Source of the DNA: Setoptus koraiensis
Taxonomy: Eukaryota; Arthropoda
Assembly: GCA_048013815.1 (NCBI GenBank)
Contig: CM106585.1
Location: forward strand, 11,904,001-11,968,000
Reading direction: 5' to 3'
DNA: 64,000 nt
Shown here one piece after another: positions 1-10,237 of the stretch (positions are counted from its first letter, which is position 1; every line of letters starts with the position of its first letter). The translations under genes were made by a program, and so were the position numbers. Under the pieces are notes generated by a model. It did no database searches. It had not been told where the DNA came from and saw only the letters and a program-made list of their open reading frames with translations.

Positions 1-537
1 GAACGCTATCGCGATCAACGATGGCAACTAGTGCCATCAATGAGAACTCCCAGGGCGGCTCCTGGATGCACAACATACGACGGTTCAATTTATGTTGCTG
101 GGGGGCATACTGGAAAGTGTCGCGTCAAGTCTGCAGAGAGATATGATCCCATTAGCAATCGTTGGATAGAGATTTCGAGTTTGTCAGTTGGCCGGGACCA
201 TCTAAGTCTAGTTGTATTGGACAAACACATTTACGCTGTTGGCGGCAAAACGTCACGCGGCTGGTCAGATATAATAGAAGTATACGACCCTGCAAAAGAC
301 GAGTAGGTAACCCCAAGAAGAACGCGCTCGATTCTTAGAGCTGCTGATTCTTGAATGATGATCGATCATTGGTGTCAAACAATTCTAATACCACGAAAAT
401 CGATACATACATCATCACTTATCATGTTATTATTATTTCAATACACATTTCAATTTAGGTGGACGAGGCGAGATTCAAGACGACTCTATTATTATGGAGG
501 TGCCGTGGCAATCCAAGGACTGAAACATCGGCGCTAG
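1..537 (+). CDS. BTB-Kelch (KLHL-type) protein, 3' end, two exons, 5' partial
   Basis: The reading frame is open from base 1 and encodes the last kelch repeats: a YDP...N-W repeat, an IYVAGG strand and an IYAVGG strand. The frame appears to stop at 304-306. However, 303-308 reads GTAGGT, a plausible donor, and a CAATTTAG acceptor ends at 458. Joining 1-302 to 459-537 restores a split Glu codon followed by Trp, the expected N-E-W of a kelch repeat, and the protein then ends with a LYYYGGAVAI segment and a KHRR tail. The two Kelch genes at 41-47 kb have the intron at the same codon and phase, which strongly supports the model. BTB-Kelch proteins usually act as substrate adaptors for CUL3 ubiquitin ligases; the BTB and BACK parts lie outside the window. 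An AATAAA at 993-998 could serve as the poly(A) signal. Confidence 0.85.
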
Positions 538-1401
538 AGGAGAAAAATAGGATCCAAGTAAAGATCAAAAGAGCGTGACATGCTAATAGTTGGACAATAT
601 TCACATGAGATGTGATCAGCAACAAGTGCATCAGACAACAACAACAACCAGACAAACAATACTAATGACTACATCAGAAAGCACAGCGACAACATAAAAA
701 ATAGCGGTGATTACAATTAGGAATTACATTACATCACTCCAAACTTTTGGTGACGCTGTGCGCAGGCCAAGCGACAGTGTTGTTGCTAACTAACTGGCCG
801 TTAGTGCCTCGGCTACACACCATTGATTGTTACGTAACCGGAAAAGGTGGCCACTTCTCTATGACATCACACAAGCGACTCTTTGTCTAATAGCTAACTG
901 CAACAATGTCGTCAGACATAGTCAGCATAACAATCTGTGTAACCGGCTATGTCGGAAGTTTAGATTATTTATTTATTAATGACATCTGCAGCAATAAAAT
1001 CCATGAATAGGCCTCGAAATGGAACACTATTCAGTTAATGTTGAGAGTAGAAAAGATGACCACTCCTCATATCACTGTATCAAATGTTAGTCTGTCTGCC
1101 TTTGTCCCCAATCTGACCATTGTTTAGCGTTAGTTACGATTTAACACCAAAACGTTTTATTTTCACGAATAAATACCGTTTTAACTGTGGACTGTGCCCG
1201 ACAAACAGATAGAACAAACAAAGTTCAATTGTTTCTTTGTGAATGTCGAATCGAGCATTTAATTTGTTACGCCCATTCAAGCAGAGCGGGTCGTTATTCG
1301 AATGATCATGCATTTTCTATCTAATTGGTTGAAAAAGCTGCAGCAACTCTTATCAATCGTAGTTAAAATTGGTGAAAGTCATAGACAGTAAGTTAAGACC
1401 A
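538..1401. other. Intergenic, no gene seen
   Basis: AT-rich sequence between the Kelch 3' end and the next plus-strand gene. It has an AATAAA at 993-998 and no open frame with coding character. The promoter and leader of the next gene presumably lie at its right end; a GTAAGTT at 1388-1394 could be a 5'-UTR splice donor, but no partner was identified. Confidence 0.6.
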
Positions 1402-2532
1402 ATGATGGCCAAATCAAAGCAAATCGACGCGCCTACGTATCTATGTTATTCTGTGATATATATTGTGCTGTTTCTGCCTGCTAGTATAGTGTCGAACAAT
1501 GATGAATATGCCAACAGTCAATCCATTAATTTAAATAATTTGCACAGTATTGACGATTTAGACCATGTTCACAATCATCATATCATTGGGCAAAAGAACG
1601 TTAGACAGTTGCCTCAGCAATTCGGTGAATTATTGAACTCGAATTATGTTCAATCTCTGCTGACCAGATTCTTGCCGCCAAAAATCATGGGCTTGTTAAG
1701 CCAGAGTGGCAGATTGTTGCCACCTTCATCATCATCAGCATCAGGTATGGACGGTAATACTATAGGCCAGAATCCATCAACGCTAGACGATTGGTTAGAC
1801 GTGTCCAGCTATCAGAAAAATTTGCCGGCGGAAAACTATCAAGATACTCTAGCTCAGCGTCAGCTATCATCGGAGAGTAACAATCAGCAACAGCAATCAC
1901 AATATCCAGCTCAACTCCAACAGCGACAGACACCCGGAAATCAGCTTATATCGCAGTCTAGTTCAAATCGACCTAGCCATGCTTCTACATCAATTACTAG
2001 CTCTTTAACTCAGCAGTTAAGTCAGATTGATTTGCATCAATTTGTACCCGTCATCACTCAATTAATCACCTTGTGGCCTACCATAAACAAAGTCATAAGA
2101 GGTTTGCGAAACGGCGGAGCTTCTACCACTGACATAGTGACACAAGGCGACACGAGACGCAACTTTTACTCATTGCAACAGCAGCAACAGGCTAACCAAT
2201 TTCCTTCGAATAACAACGATGATCCGGCATCCATGAGCTCTTCGGCGTTACACAATATTTTACAAAGTGTCACAGGTGGTGCATCCTCTTTGAATTCTTT
2301 GAGTCGATGGAGTGGTCCACTTTCGATCATGGGTCAGCTGCTATTGGGATCCGGAAATAGATCAAGACGATCTATTGTTGTCAATTCAAACGACAACAAA
2401 GTCAGAAGTCTCACCAGAAAGAGACGTTCTCCAGTTGTTTCGGTCAATCTTGAACCAGTCACTCACTTGTCAAGAGGTGCTGTAGCCATCAAACCTCCAA
2501 ACCACAAAAATATCAATCCGATCGTTATTTAG
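1402..2532 (+). CDS. Secreted Q/N/S-rich protein, unrecognised
   Basis: A single open frame of 376 codons from the first ATG (1402); a second ATG follows at once. Residues about 14-32 are hydrophobic (YLCYSVIYIVLFLPASIV), consistent with a signal peptide. The mature part is low in cysteine and rich in Gln, Asn and Ser, with patches such as QQQQSQ, and a hydrophobic region in the middle (VPVITQLITLWPTINKVI). Near the C-terminus are two multibasic sites, RSRRS and RKRRS, which look like proprotein-convertase sites and would release a short tail of about 30 residues. I do not recognise the family. It could be a secreted matrix protein or a peptide precursor; neither role is proven by the sequence. 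Confidence 0.55.
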   Translation: MMAKSKQIDAPTYLCYSVIYIVLFLPASIVSNNDEYANSQSINLNNLHSIDDLDHVHNHHIIGQKNVRQLPQQFGELLNSNYVQSLLTRFLPPKIMGLLSQSGRLLPPSSSSASGMDGNTIGQNPSTLDDWLDVSSYQKNLPAENYQDTLAQRQLSSESNNQQQQSQYPAQLQQRQTPGNQLISQSSSNRPSHASTSITSSLTQQLSQIDLHQFVPVITQLITLWPTINKVIRGLRNGGASTTDIVTQGDTRRNFYSLQQQQQANQFPSNNNDDPASMSSSALHNILQSVTGGASSLNSLSRWSGPLSIMGQLLLGSGNRSRRSIVVNSNDNKVRSLTRKRRSPVVSVNLEPVTHLSRGAVAIKPPNHKNINPIVI

Positions 2533-2768
2533 AGAATATTCCAAAGCTTATGCCATTATATTGATATGCATGCTTGTAAGTTAATGGAATTGGAGAATCA
2601 TCTTGATCTAACAGATTATAATTAGATACGAAGGGAAATATGACTATACAGAGATGGTAGGATTTATGCGAGGTATTCTCGATGGGACCAAAATGTCGTG
2701 TCGACCAAAATGCAGTTAGGGCAATGTAAGATGTTATTAGGTCGTCCATTTTGTAAACAACGTGCATA

Positions 2769-3005
2769 ATGAATTTTGAGAGATATTTTTGCACGATTAC
2801 ATATGAGGATCAACAATTTAATCAACAAGCGGTCGCAGAAAGTTGCGACAAAACCGGACTGTCACCTGTAGACGAGCGGTTCTTTCTTGAACTCGACACA
2901 CTGTACAAAGACATTGGCAGATTCTCACACAGTACATGTACACACTTTTATGCTAGAAACGAGCACAACATCCAACTAGATAATTGTCATCTAGAAATAG
3001 AATGA
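2769..3005 (+). CDS. Small ORF, unrecognised, possibly frameshifted
   Basis: A 78-codon frame opening at an ATG, lying between two better supported genes. The protein is mixed and acidic in the middle (ERFFLELDTLYKDIGRF) and not low-complexity, so it could be real. Its TGA overlaps an ATG (ATGA, 3002-3005) that opens a 34-codon frame, 3002-3106, encoding a Lys-rich helix-like segment (ENQAKLLKKTPKTK). The two could be parts of one protein joined by a frameshift or a short intron. An acceptor-like TTTTTCTCCTAG ends at 3020, but I found no convincing donor. No family recognised. Confidence 0.3.
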   Translation: MNFERYFCTITYEDQQFNQQAVAESCDKTGLSPVDERFFLELDTLYKDIGRFSHSTCTHFYARNEHNIQLDNCHLEIE

Positions 3006-3153
3006 ATGTTTTTCTCCTAGAGAATCAGGCGAAATTGTTGAAAAAGACACCTAAGACCAAGATTGAGTGGATCCAACAAGATCGAGCTTTGAGTAAAATA
3101 TCTTGAGGATTAGTGAATCCCAGAAAAAATTCTTGCTGACAAACTTTTTGTTA

Positions 3154-4335
3154 TTATTGCAAAGATGTGGGTTTATCTTCATTCATATCATCGCGAGACA
3201 AATTGTCAAAGTAGTCCGCCACTTCAGCATACTCGTTAGCATCGTACGAACTCTCGACGGGTTCCCATCGGTGAGCTTCATCGTGAAGTATTTGGTCCCT
3301 CCGTGTTTTTCTGGCCATGCTAGTGTTCTTCTTGCGCTGGCGAATCAAAAAATCTTTCATGAGTTGCAATCTTGTGTCCGGATCGGGTGTGTCATCTGGC
3401 TTACTACTGTCATTTGTTTGCTGGATGAACATAGAGTTAGTCCATTCGGATGGAGGTAATGGGTCGCTGACGGCTCGGAATTCTCTGCTTGCAGCCGCCC
3501 GCTGTTTAGCCAGGTTGTTCAGTACTTTTTGATATAGTGATACGTAATCAAGTCCCAGCGCATGGTTGTCCATATCAGGCGGACAGTGGAACAAGGGCCT
3601 CGTGTCATCGATGTCATTTTTGTTCAATTCATTCTGCGTCGTCTTAGCATTGTATAATCCATTCGCTTGCTTAGTCTGAAGCTCTTTTGAGTTGCTTTTT
3701 TCTGTTCCTTTATCGGCTTTATCCAGTAGTCTTGCCAAGACTAGATCAACTGCGGCAGCTTTATCATAGATGAAATTTATCGGGGGTACCCTACCAGTTA
3801 GTTGGCGCTCACTAATACTCTTACTAAGTGTTGATGTAAAGGTGTTCAGTTCTTTGACTAGTTTATCAAGATCTTGCCTAGAAGATGAATAGTAAATATC
3901 TATGCCTTTCATAAAGGCTTTCGTCTCGATACTGGTGATTTTAACATCGAGATCTTCCAATCTGAGTCGCAAACTCTCTGTTGAAACTACATCACTGATT
4001 ATTTCAGTGTAATGCCTGTTGAGTACAATTTGCCTCCTCGTTATGTGTTTGATATTGACATGTTTGCTTTGTTGCAATAATTGAGGCGCCCCTTTGTGTA
4101 TATTAATAGAAACATCTGGTTTCAATTGGAACGTATCTCTAGGTTTGTTTTTCCACAAGCCCAGTAATTTTTTCATCTGACCAACCTGCTTGGTCAGCAT
4201 GGACGTCGGCCTGACGAATTGGGACGGCATCCTGGGGTAAATCTGGCTTGTCAGGTCGAAACAACAAAGATAATAATTAAATTCCCATGTTGATTTAGGT
4301 CTCGGCATGTAGTTTGGCTCGTTTTTATTGTTCAT
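3154..4335 (-). CDS. RBFA: Mitochondrial ribosome-binding factor A (RBFA)
   Basis: A 393-codon single-exon frame. The segment from about residue 100 to 205 follows the RbfA fold: RRQIVLNRHYTEII helix, then DLDVKITSIETK strands, then a long helix, ending with VPPINFIYDK. That last motif and the following DLVLARLL helix match the animal mitochondrial RBFA signature (VPPIVFVxDK). A later MDNHALGLDY stretch matches the IDHEALN region of vertebrate RBFA. The family helps mature the small mitochondrial ribosomal subunit at the 12S rRNA 3' region. The C-terminal third is charged and divergent. The start is the first in-frame Met; its ATG overlaps the TGA of a 64-codon upstream frame (4332-4526), which may be a 5' leader ORF. 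Confidence 0.75.
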   Translation of the reverse strand: MNNKNEPNYMPRPKSTWEFNYYLCCFDLTSQIYPRMPSQFVRPTSMLTKQVGQMKKLLGLWKNKPRDTFQLKPDVSINIHKGAPQLLQQSKHVNIKHITRRQIVLNRHYTEIISDVVSTESLRLRLEDLDVKITSIETKAFMKGIDIYYSSSRQDLDKLVKELNTFTSTLSKSISERQLTGRVPPINFIYDKAAAVDLVLARLLDKADKGTEKSNSKELQTKQANGLYNAKTTQNELNKNDIDDTRPLFHCPPDMDNHALGLDYVSLYQKVLNNLAKQRAAASREFRAVSDPLPPSEWTNSMFIQQTNDSSKPDDTPDPDTRLQLMKDFLIRQRKKNTSMARKTRRDQILHDEAHRWEPVESSYDANEYAEVADYFDNLSRDDMNEDKPTSLQ

Positions 4336-4776
4336 TCATTTTGATCACAGATATTCGTTAACTCGTGTACTGCAGCTCCATGAAGCACAGAACCTTCGAA
4401 AGGTGCGAGCGTGCCGCTCGTCGCAGATGTTTTGTCTGCTGAGGATGCGCAATCGATTTTGTTAAGTTGATTCCAGATAGTGTGCGTCTCGACACGACTT
4501 GTGCCAAAGAGCAATCCACTGTTCAAATCAGAAAATACAATGTGGAATCTAGCGTGTTCAATAATAAATGTGTCAATAAATAATTCACACGTAGAAGTAA
4601 AAGTGAATAAAAAATGAATTTGTTCATGAATATTTTAAGGATGAATATTCACCATTTTTGAATTTCACGCCGATAAAAAAATATGAATGGAATTCACGTT
4701 ACGCCGACGACTCTGACAAACATTTATTGAGATCATATTTTTATTTTTAGAATTTGGACCCACATTATCTCACGAC

Positions 4777-5478
4777 ATGGCAAGGACTATGAAAAAACGT
4801 TTATTTATTGTGATACTACATCTGGCGCATCTACTATGGGCCACCTGTATCCAGATACAATTGTATCTCATACTACTTTATTACTATGTAGCGTCTTCAA
4901 GATATTTCAACAAATTATATGGCCACTCCGAGGAATACATAAAGGAACTCACTAATAGCAAAATCACAAAACAACTCCCACAACATTTGGCTTTGTGTTT
5001 AACTAATGAAAATAGGAACTTCAATCTACCCTCTTTAGTCAATCTTATTACTTGGAGCAAACAACTAGGCATAGATTATATAACGTTATACGATGATCAT
5101 GGCAAGCTAACTGAACAACGGAATCAATTGGAGGACATTCTTTTAGAGAGGTCAGGGAAACCAATAGATAAAGTGAAAATACTCTCGCGTAGTGATGGTA
5201 GGCCAAAGTTCGTTAATTTAATTAGAAATTTTTCGATATTGCCAAAAGACAAGATCAATTTAAATTTTGTAAATGAACAAGTAACACAATCGGATGGCTG
5301 TCCACATCCCGATTTACTAATTATATTTGGAGTGACCTCAAGCATATATGGCTTTCCACCGTGGCAGTTAAAAACGACTGAAATATTTCACCTTCCAACT
5401 CATAGAAATATATCATTTGATAGTTTTGTCAGCTGCCTAGAACAATATACTAGAGTTGAAAAAAGAGTAGGCGCTTGA
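4777..5478 (+). CDS. NUS1: NUS1 / Nogo-B receptor, cis-prenyltransferase subunit
   Basis: A 233-residue frame with a hydrophobic N-terminus (about residues 8-38), then a cis-prenyltransferase-like domain. Recognisable pieces are LPQHLALCL, a GIDYITLYDDHGKL segment (SLYD..G in the family), PDLLIIFG, GFPPWQLKTTEIFHL, and the C-terminal RVG, which fits the RxG motif that NUS1 supplies to the active site. NUS1 pairs with DHDDS at the endoplasmic reticulum to make dehydrodolichyl diphosphate for protein glycosylation. Human NUS1 is about 290 residues, so this one is somewhat short at the N-terminus. The start is an ATG just downstream of an AT-rich leader. An AATAAA at 5604-5609 is a likely poly(A) signal. 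Confidence 0.85.
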   Translation: MARTMKKRLFIVILHLAHLLWATCIQIQLYLILLYYYVASSRYFNKLYGHSEEYIKELTNSKITKQLPQHLALCLTNENRNFNLPSLVNLITWSKQLGIDYITLYDDHGKLTEQRNQLEDILLERSGKPIDKVKILSRSDGRPKFVNLIRNFSILPKDKINLNFVNEQVTQSDGCPHPDLLIIFGVTSSIYGFPPWQLKTTEIFHLPTHRNISFDSFVSCLEQYTRVEKRVGA

Positions 5479-5603
5479 TTGTGTTCCAGCCAATGATGCC
5501 AACTACCTATTATTTAATTACCCATTCAAATATATTCTAGATCAGATGCACCTAATTGTCTGTAGTAGAAAACCTCTCGCCGGCGTTGAGGAGCAATATA
5601 GAA

Positions 5604-5645
5604 AATAAATGAACAACTATTTGAGATACACATCGATGATTTATT
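5604..5645. terminator. Convergent poly(A) signals of NUS1 and the ixodegrin-like gene
   Basis: AATAAA on the plus strand at 5604-5609 follows the NUS1 stop. TTTATT at 5640-5645 is AATAAA on the minus strand, 82 bp past the stop of the convergent cysteine-rich gene. Spacing and orientation fit cleavage/polyadenylation signals. Confidence 0.5.
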
Positions 5646-5726
5646 GAATAACAAAGATATCGATCTAGTTACTAAGCTCCACGAGGAGCTACCAATGACG
5701 GGTATTGGAGTTAGTAGACAGGTTTT

Positions 5727-6260
5727 TTATTTAGTGCAAAATTCGCCTGGATAAACACAATTTGAGTCTCCAGATTCGCATGGACAAGCGTCGACATATA
5801 AATCGGCCTTGATCTGAGCAGTGGTACATTTTTCGCCCAATATTGCCTTAGGTTGACAGCTTCTTATTTTAGATTCACGATCTAGCATACAACAGCCACT
5901 AATACAATCGCCACTATATAGACACATTTCACCAAGAGCTCTATTTCTTCTTCTAGGCTCCTCATCAATTGGATGCTGCATCATATCGGCATCACTCCAG
6001 GCATCATTGTAAGAGCTAAGTTTGCTTTGTTTTTCTTTCTCTCTATATTTTTTCTCTTTCATGACCAGCTCTTTGGCTGTATTGTGTCCTTCCATTTGCT
6101 CTTTGAAGGCGTCCTTCTTTGAGGGTGGCTTCGTTGGATCAGTGTCAGCAGAATGTACATTTAATGTGTTTATACAAACAATAATCATGACTAGTATCAC
6201 AACGTAGCAGACATTGGCCATATTTGCTGACGACAAACGCGATTTAGTTGTTGGATTCAT
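5727..6260 (-). CDS. Secreted ten-cysteine protein, ixodegrin/prokineticin-like
   Basis: A 177-residue secreted protein. A hydrophobic stretch at about residues 17-33 (VCYVVILVMIIVC) is a signal peptide; the second Met (residue 14) may be the true start. A charged linker rich in Lys and Glu follows, with a multibasic EEPRRRNR that may be a processing site. The C-terminal 70 residues hold ten cysteines in the order C..DC..GCC....C.P....G..C...CPC..C...C, starting with GEMCLYSGDC. This arrangement resembles the colipase/Dickkopf/prokineticin fold, including arthropod ixodegrin-like and astakine-like proteins. Function is inferred only from that resemblance: an extracellular signalling or haemostasis-related ligand. 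Confidence 0.65.
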   Translation of the reverse strand: MNPTTKSRLSSANMANVCYVVILVMIIVCINTLNVHSADTDPTKPPSKKDAFKEQMEGHNTAKELVMKEKKYREKEKQSKLSSYNDAWSDADMMQHPIDEEPRRRNRALGEMCLYSGDCISGCCMLDRESKIRSCQPKAILGEKCTTAQIKADLYVDACPCESGDSNCVYPGEFCTK

Positions 6261-8391
6261 TTTGTGTGTGTCTGTGTGTTTAGGTGAAATTGCCTATCTA
6301 TGTGAGTTTGTCTTTCTAATCTGTGATCAATAGTTAATCAATAGCAGCGGACATGAAGCAATCGTTTCTAGTTTTGTTTTCTATCGTTGTTTGCCTTCGA
6401 TAGAAAATTCCTCGGTTTGTTGTCTACTATAAATTTATTATTATTTAGTTGAGTCAGTATGAATTTATGCTTTAATAAATAGTAAAAATGATCTTTTCAA
6501 TGTTCTCGTGATTGATTTCTATGACCTACACATCAATAAGACGCTGCTATCTTATGATTAGTAGAAATGAGTATTTTCGTAAATATGTTATTTTTTGATT
6601 GTTTTACTCGATTCGCTAGAGTATTCCGCACAGATCATATTAGCAGACCGTCTACGCCAATGGTAATTACATAGTTAGAATGGTAAAATGGTGATGATCC
6701 GGACTTAACTACGGATAAGAAGGTCACCTGTTGGAATTCTCACCTGTGCGTCTGAGTGTTGCTGCGAACAAAATTTAAGTCGCTGTTCTTCTGACTGATT
6801 ATATATTTGGAATATAAAGCCTTGTGGTGTGTTTGAGCTTAACCACTAGTGATATATTAGCATTCTTCTTCAGCTTCCACCATTAAAGGTTGTTTCTCTG
6901 TTGTTGCTGTTGCTGATTCCTTTCTCTGCCGTCTTCTCTCTCTATCTCTCGCTTTATCACAGTCTCTATCTCAGCAAGCTTGCTGCAAGCATGATAAGCT
7001 TTAACAAGTTGTTGTTGTAGAATGTGTGCGTGCATTAGAATTGCAAATATATTTCTAGAATTCTTATAAGTTTTTCACCTGCAAGTGTCTGAGCCGTTGA
7101 GTCCTCACTTGGTCTCTACCTATCTTTCTGTGTGGCTGCTTAAGTGCGATGAAAACAACGACAGCACTCACCTGTCGTGTTGTTGTTGCCAGTGAGAAGA
7201 AAAACAAGTGCGTGGCAAATTGCTCAGAACGAAGCCGATGAGACTGTACAAAAGACTCAGGGAATCTATAAGTTGTGTAATGTGTTTATCAGTTTCTCCT
7301 ATGGGTACTTACTCATAGCAGAAGCCCAAGTATCTAGCAAGGAATCTTGTCACTCTCATGCTGGGTATTCTGTGAAGTGTTGTTGTTGTCGTTACTAATT
7401 ACGCTGCAGATCTGCGGCTCTCAGCAGGCAGGCCTCCCCTTCTTTTTCTCCGCGATAATCGCTCATACTGTATTTCAATTCATCTCGGGATGGTTGTTGC
7501 ATAGTAAGCCATAGTTGTTGCTGATGCCAACAATCGAATTGGCTGCAGAAGAGAGTAAGATTATATTGCAAAAAGTTGATAAGTCATGGTATGAATGGCA
7601 GTTCCAACATCCTGGCAGACACATATGAATGATTTGGCTCGGCTTCCACTTCGACAATGAAACATTGTAAATATTAAAGACTCTACAGTGTATATTGTTG
7701 CAACAAATCCAGAAACGACGACGCGAATACCGCTGTCGCCACGAATGTGATCTTATTAGTATTAATCCATATGAAGCTGCCGAAAGTCACAAACACCATC
7801 TATGGTAGCGATAAATTGCCTGGATGAGTTTGATCCGTAAAACTGTTCAAATCCTGCTGATTCTATCTGTTCTCAGTGCGGTTAATCAAATCATTGAAAT
7901 TTTCTGTTTGATTGGCATTCGACCAGTTTTCTAATACTCAAAGAACTATGATTGTTTTTCACATCAGAGAAAATCACGGCTTTCTCAATCAAAGGTTCAA
8001 AACAACCGAAACACAGAATGAATGAAAATGTCGTAAAATGTGAACTGTTTGTGCGTCAACACGCGCGCAACACGTTCACCGATCATGTGATCATGGCGGC
8101 GTTTCATCATTTCAATGGAATGATTTCATATTTTATTTGCTGACATTTATTGTGTTGACATTTGTGAACCGAAAGAGTTTTTACTGTCGTTTCAATAAAT
8201 TATTTATCATTCGTTGTTGGGAGTTCTGACAACATTGTGATATTGTCATCATTGCCACTCCCTTATTGGTCATATCGAGATACAGCAACTTGCCACCACA
8301 CTTAACTCCTTCCAGAAGCAAGTTTGATTTTCCATAAAAAAGAATAAAATATCCATCTAAACTAATCAACTTATCCCAAAGAAGCCACATC
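6261..8391. other. Intergenic between divergent genes, no gene seen
   Basis: About 2.1 kb between the divergent ixodegrin-like gene and ORC1. The frames here are short and lack coding character. It has pyrimidine-rich and TTG-repeat stretches (about 6893-6990, 7008-7021) and otherwise looks like promoter/spacer DNA. No BAH-domain exon for ORC1 could be found in it. Confidence 0.5.
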
Positions 8392-9594
8392 ATGACAAAG
8401 GAATTATTGCTTGCAAGAGAAAAATTGAAGGCCAACAATTTGGAAGCCGGTCTTCCCGGTCGCGAGGAACACTATCAGCGGATACATAGTTTTCTTGTTG
8501 ATAGACTCAAAGTAAGAAGCACGAAAAGCAAATCAGCAGGCCCCGTAACCAGCCATGTTAATCAGACTGTTTTTGTTTGTGGCGTACCTGGCACAGGTAA
8601 AACAGCGACAGTCATGTCAGCCATCGAAGGACTGAAAAAAGTTACACCTAAGCCCTCATACACTTTGGTTGTCATCAACGGTATGCAGTTGACGGCGCCT
8701 GATAGAGTTTACTCAGAATTACTCTATCAGATGCAAGGCGATAGAATGGGCCCAGAAAAGGCACAGGATAAACTGACAAAAATTTTCACCTCGGATCGTC
8801 AAAATGCAACACGCAAACACACTATACTAGTGATAGACGAATTGGATGTCTTATACACGGACAGGCGCCAATCCATTTTTTACAATCTGTTCGATTGGCC
8901 AACATCAGCCGAATCAAAATTAATTGTTATTGCTATAGCAAATGCCATGGATTTGCCAGAGAGATTTATGTCTTCTAAAGTGATGTCACGTATGGGTTGG
9001 GATAAAGTCATATTTGAGTCATACACGAGCGACGGACTAGCGAAGATATTGTCAGCGCGTCTAGGCAAGAAGCTTATGGACAAATGTTTTGAAAGAAGTG
9101 CCATAATGTTGGCATCTAAAAAAGTCGGCCGTACATCTGGCGATGCACGTAGGATATTAGACACATGTAGAATGGCCATAGATCTGGCCATTGACGGTAA
9201 GATACCGACGGTGACTCCCGCACTGATTGATCAAGTGGCCAATCAAAATTTCGATGTACACAGGCGAAACGCTTTGTTGCGTTGCTCTAATATGCAGAAA
9301 TTAATACTGAGATGCATCCTAAAAGAATCCGATAGATTAGGCGAGGAAAATGTCAAAATTATTGGTGTACATACGCAATTTATGACAATGTTACGCAACT
9401 ATCCGTTCATAAAACGTCCAAACACTGACAAATTTTTTAAGGACGTTGTGGACATGGCTGGACAAAGCCTGATTTTCATCGACCAGGACAAGCCATTTCT
9501 AGAGAAGAGAATATTTATCAAGAGCTTGACCGACGACATCCAGGATCTCATTTTACAATTCACCATAGAAAAGCCAAAGCCAATTGAGTACTAG
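8392..9594 (+). CDS. ORC1: Origin recognition complex subunit 1, short form without BAH domain
   Basis: A 400-residue single-exon AAA+ ATPase. It begins just before the AAA domain (LPGREEHYQRI). Walker A is GVPGTGKT (residues 64-71) and Walker B is LVIDELD (about 146-152). The YNLFDWP and IAIANAMDLPERF blocks and the GDARRILD sensor-2 region are ORC1-type, and a winged-helix-like C-terminal domain follows. ORC1 binds ATP and loads MCM helicase at origins together with the other ORC subunits. Typical animal ORC1 is 600-900 residues with an N-terminal BAH domain and a disordered linker; both are absent here. The usual SRLG.TR block reads SRMGWDK, so a highly conserved Arg is replaced by Lys. 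Confidence 0.85.
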   Translation: MTKELLLAREKLKANNLEAGLPGREEHYQRIHSFLVDRLKVRSTKSKSAGPVTSHVNQTVFVCGVPGTGKTATVMSAIEGLKKVTPKPSYTLVVINGMQLTAPDRVYSELLYQMQGDRMGPEKAQDKLTKIFTSDRQNATRKHTILVIDELDVLYTDRRQSIFYNLFDWPTSAESKLIVIAIANAMDLPERFMSSKVMSRMGWDKVIFESYTSDGLAKILSARLGKKLMDKCFERSAIMLASKKVGRTSGDARRILDTCRMAIDLAIDGKIPTVTPALIDQVANQNFDVHRRNALLRCSNMQKLILRCILKESDRLGEENVKIIGVHTQFMTMLRNYPFIKRPNTDKFFKDVVDMAGQSLIFIDQDKPFLEKRIFIKSLTDDIQDLILQFTIEKPKPIEY

Positions 9595-9640
9595 AGGTGC
9601 TGTAAATGTGTATAATAATGATAGGTTTTATTTATTTTAT

Positions 9641-10237
9641 TCAAACCTCCATGGCCTCCATTTCTGCGTCGGCCTCCTCTTCTGATTCGTCGGTGTAGTT
9701 GTATTCGGCCTCTGAATCGTCGTCCGCCTCCATCTCTTCGTCGTTGTCGGCCAATTTTTTAACAATTACATGTGCCTTCTTCTTTTTGTTGATGGCCATC
9801 AGTTCTTTAGCGGACATTTTGGCCGCCGGTGATTTGATGAGGGCTATGTCGCGCTTGACCTCGTTCATGTCACGCAAATTCTTGATCTTTTGCGCTGCTC
9901 TGGCCCTCAGTCTGGCCTGATGAGCCACGCGCCTCTGGCGAATGGCCTCGATTCTTTTCATGGCTTCGGCTGTCTGTTGCCATAGTGTCCTACTGTATTT
10001 GACGGGTATGTTTCGTTTCTTTTCCAAATCGAAGGCCGGATCAACCGTGAGCTCCTTGCCGTTGGCACGCCTATAGGCCTTGGTCCATCTAGTTTTGCGC
10101 GGGTTCTTTTTGTGTTTGAATTGCTTGTGACATTTGGATCGACAAAATTTAAACACCTTACAATCGTTCCTCACATATTGTATTCCGTGTCCTGGATAAA
10201 GGGGCGCCGAACAGAAGCTGCAGCGATCAACACGCAT
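9641..10237 (-). CDS. RSL24D1: RSL24D1 / RLP24 ribosome biogenesis protein
   Basis: A 198-residue protein with a clear eL24-like start: [20 protein letters not shown], zinc-binding Cys6, Cys9, Cys32 and Cys36, then [12 protein letters not shown] and GKELTVD. The [14 protein letters not shown] helix is typical of RLP24 rather than ribosomal eL24, as is the long C-terminal extension. RLP24 holds the eL24 site on pre-60S particles in the nucleolus and recruits the AAA ATPase Nvl/Drg1 before export. The acidic tail ([15 protein letters not shown]) is longer than in human RSL24D1 (163 residues). The gene is convergent with ORC1, only 46 bp apart. AATAAA-type signals lie just past the stop (9627-9640, minus strand). 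Confidence 0.9.
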   Translation of the reverse strand: MRVDRCSFCSAPLYPGHGIQYVRNDCKVFKFCRSKCHKQFKHKKNPRKTRWTKAYRRANGKELTVDPAFDLEKKRNIPVKYSRTLWQQTAEAMKRIEAIRQRRVAHQARLRARAAQKIKNLRDMNEVKRDIALIKSPAAKMSAKELMAINKKKKAHVIVKKLADNDEEMEADDDSEAEYNYTDESEEEADAEMEAMEV

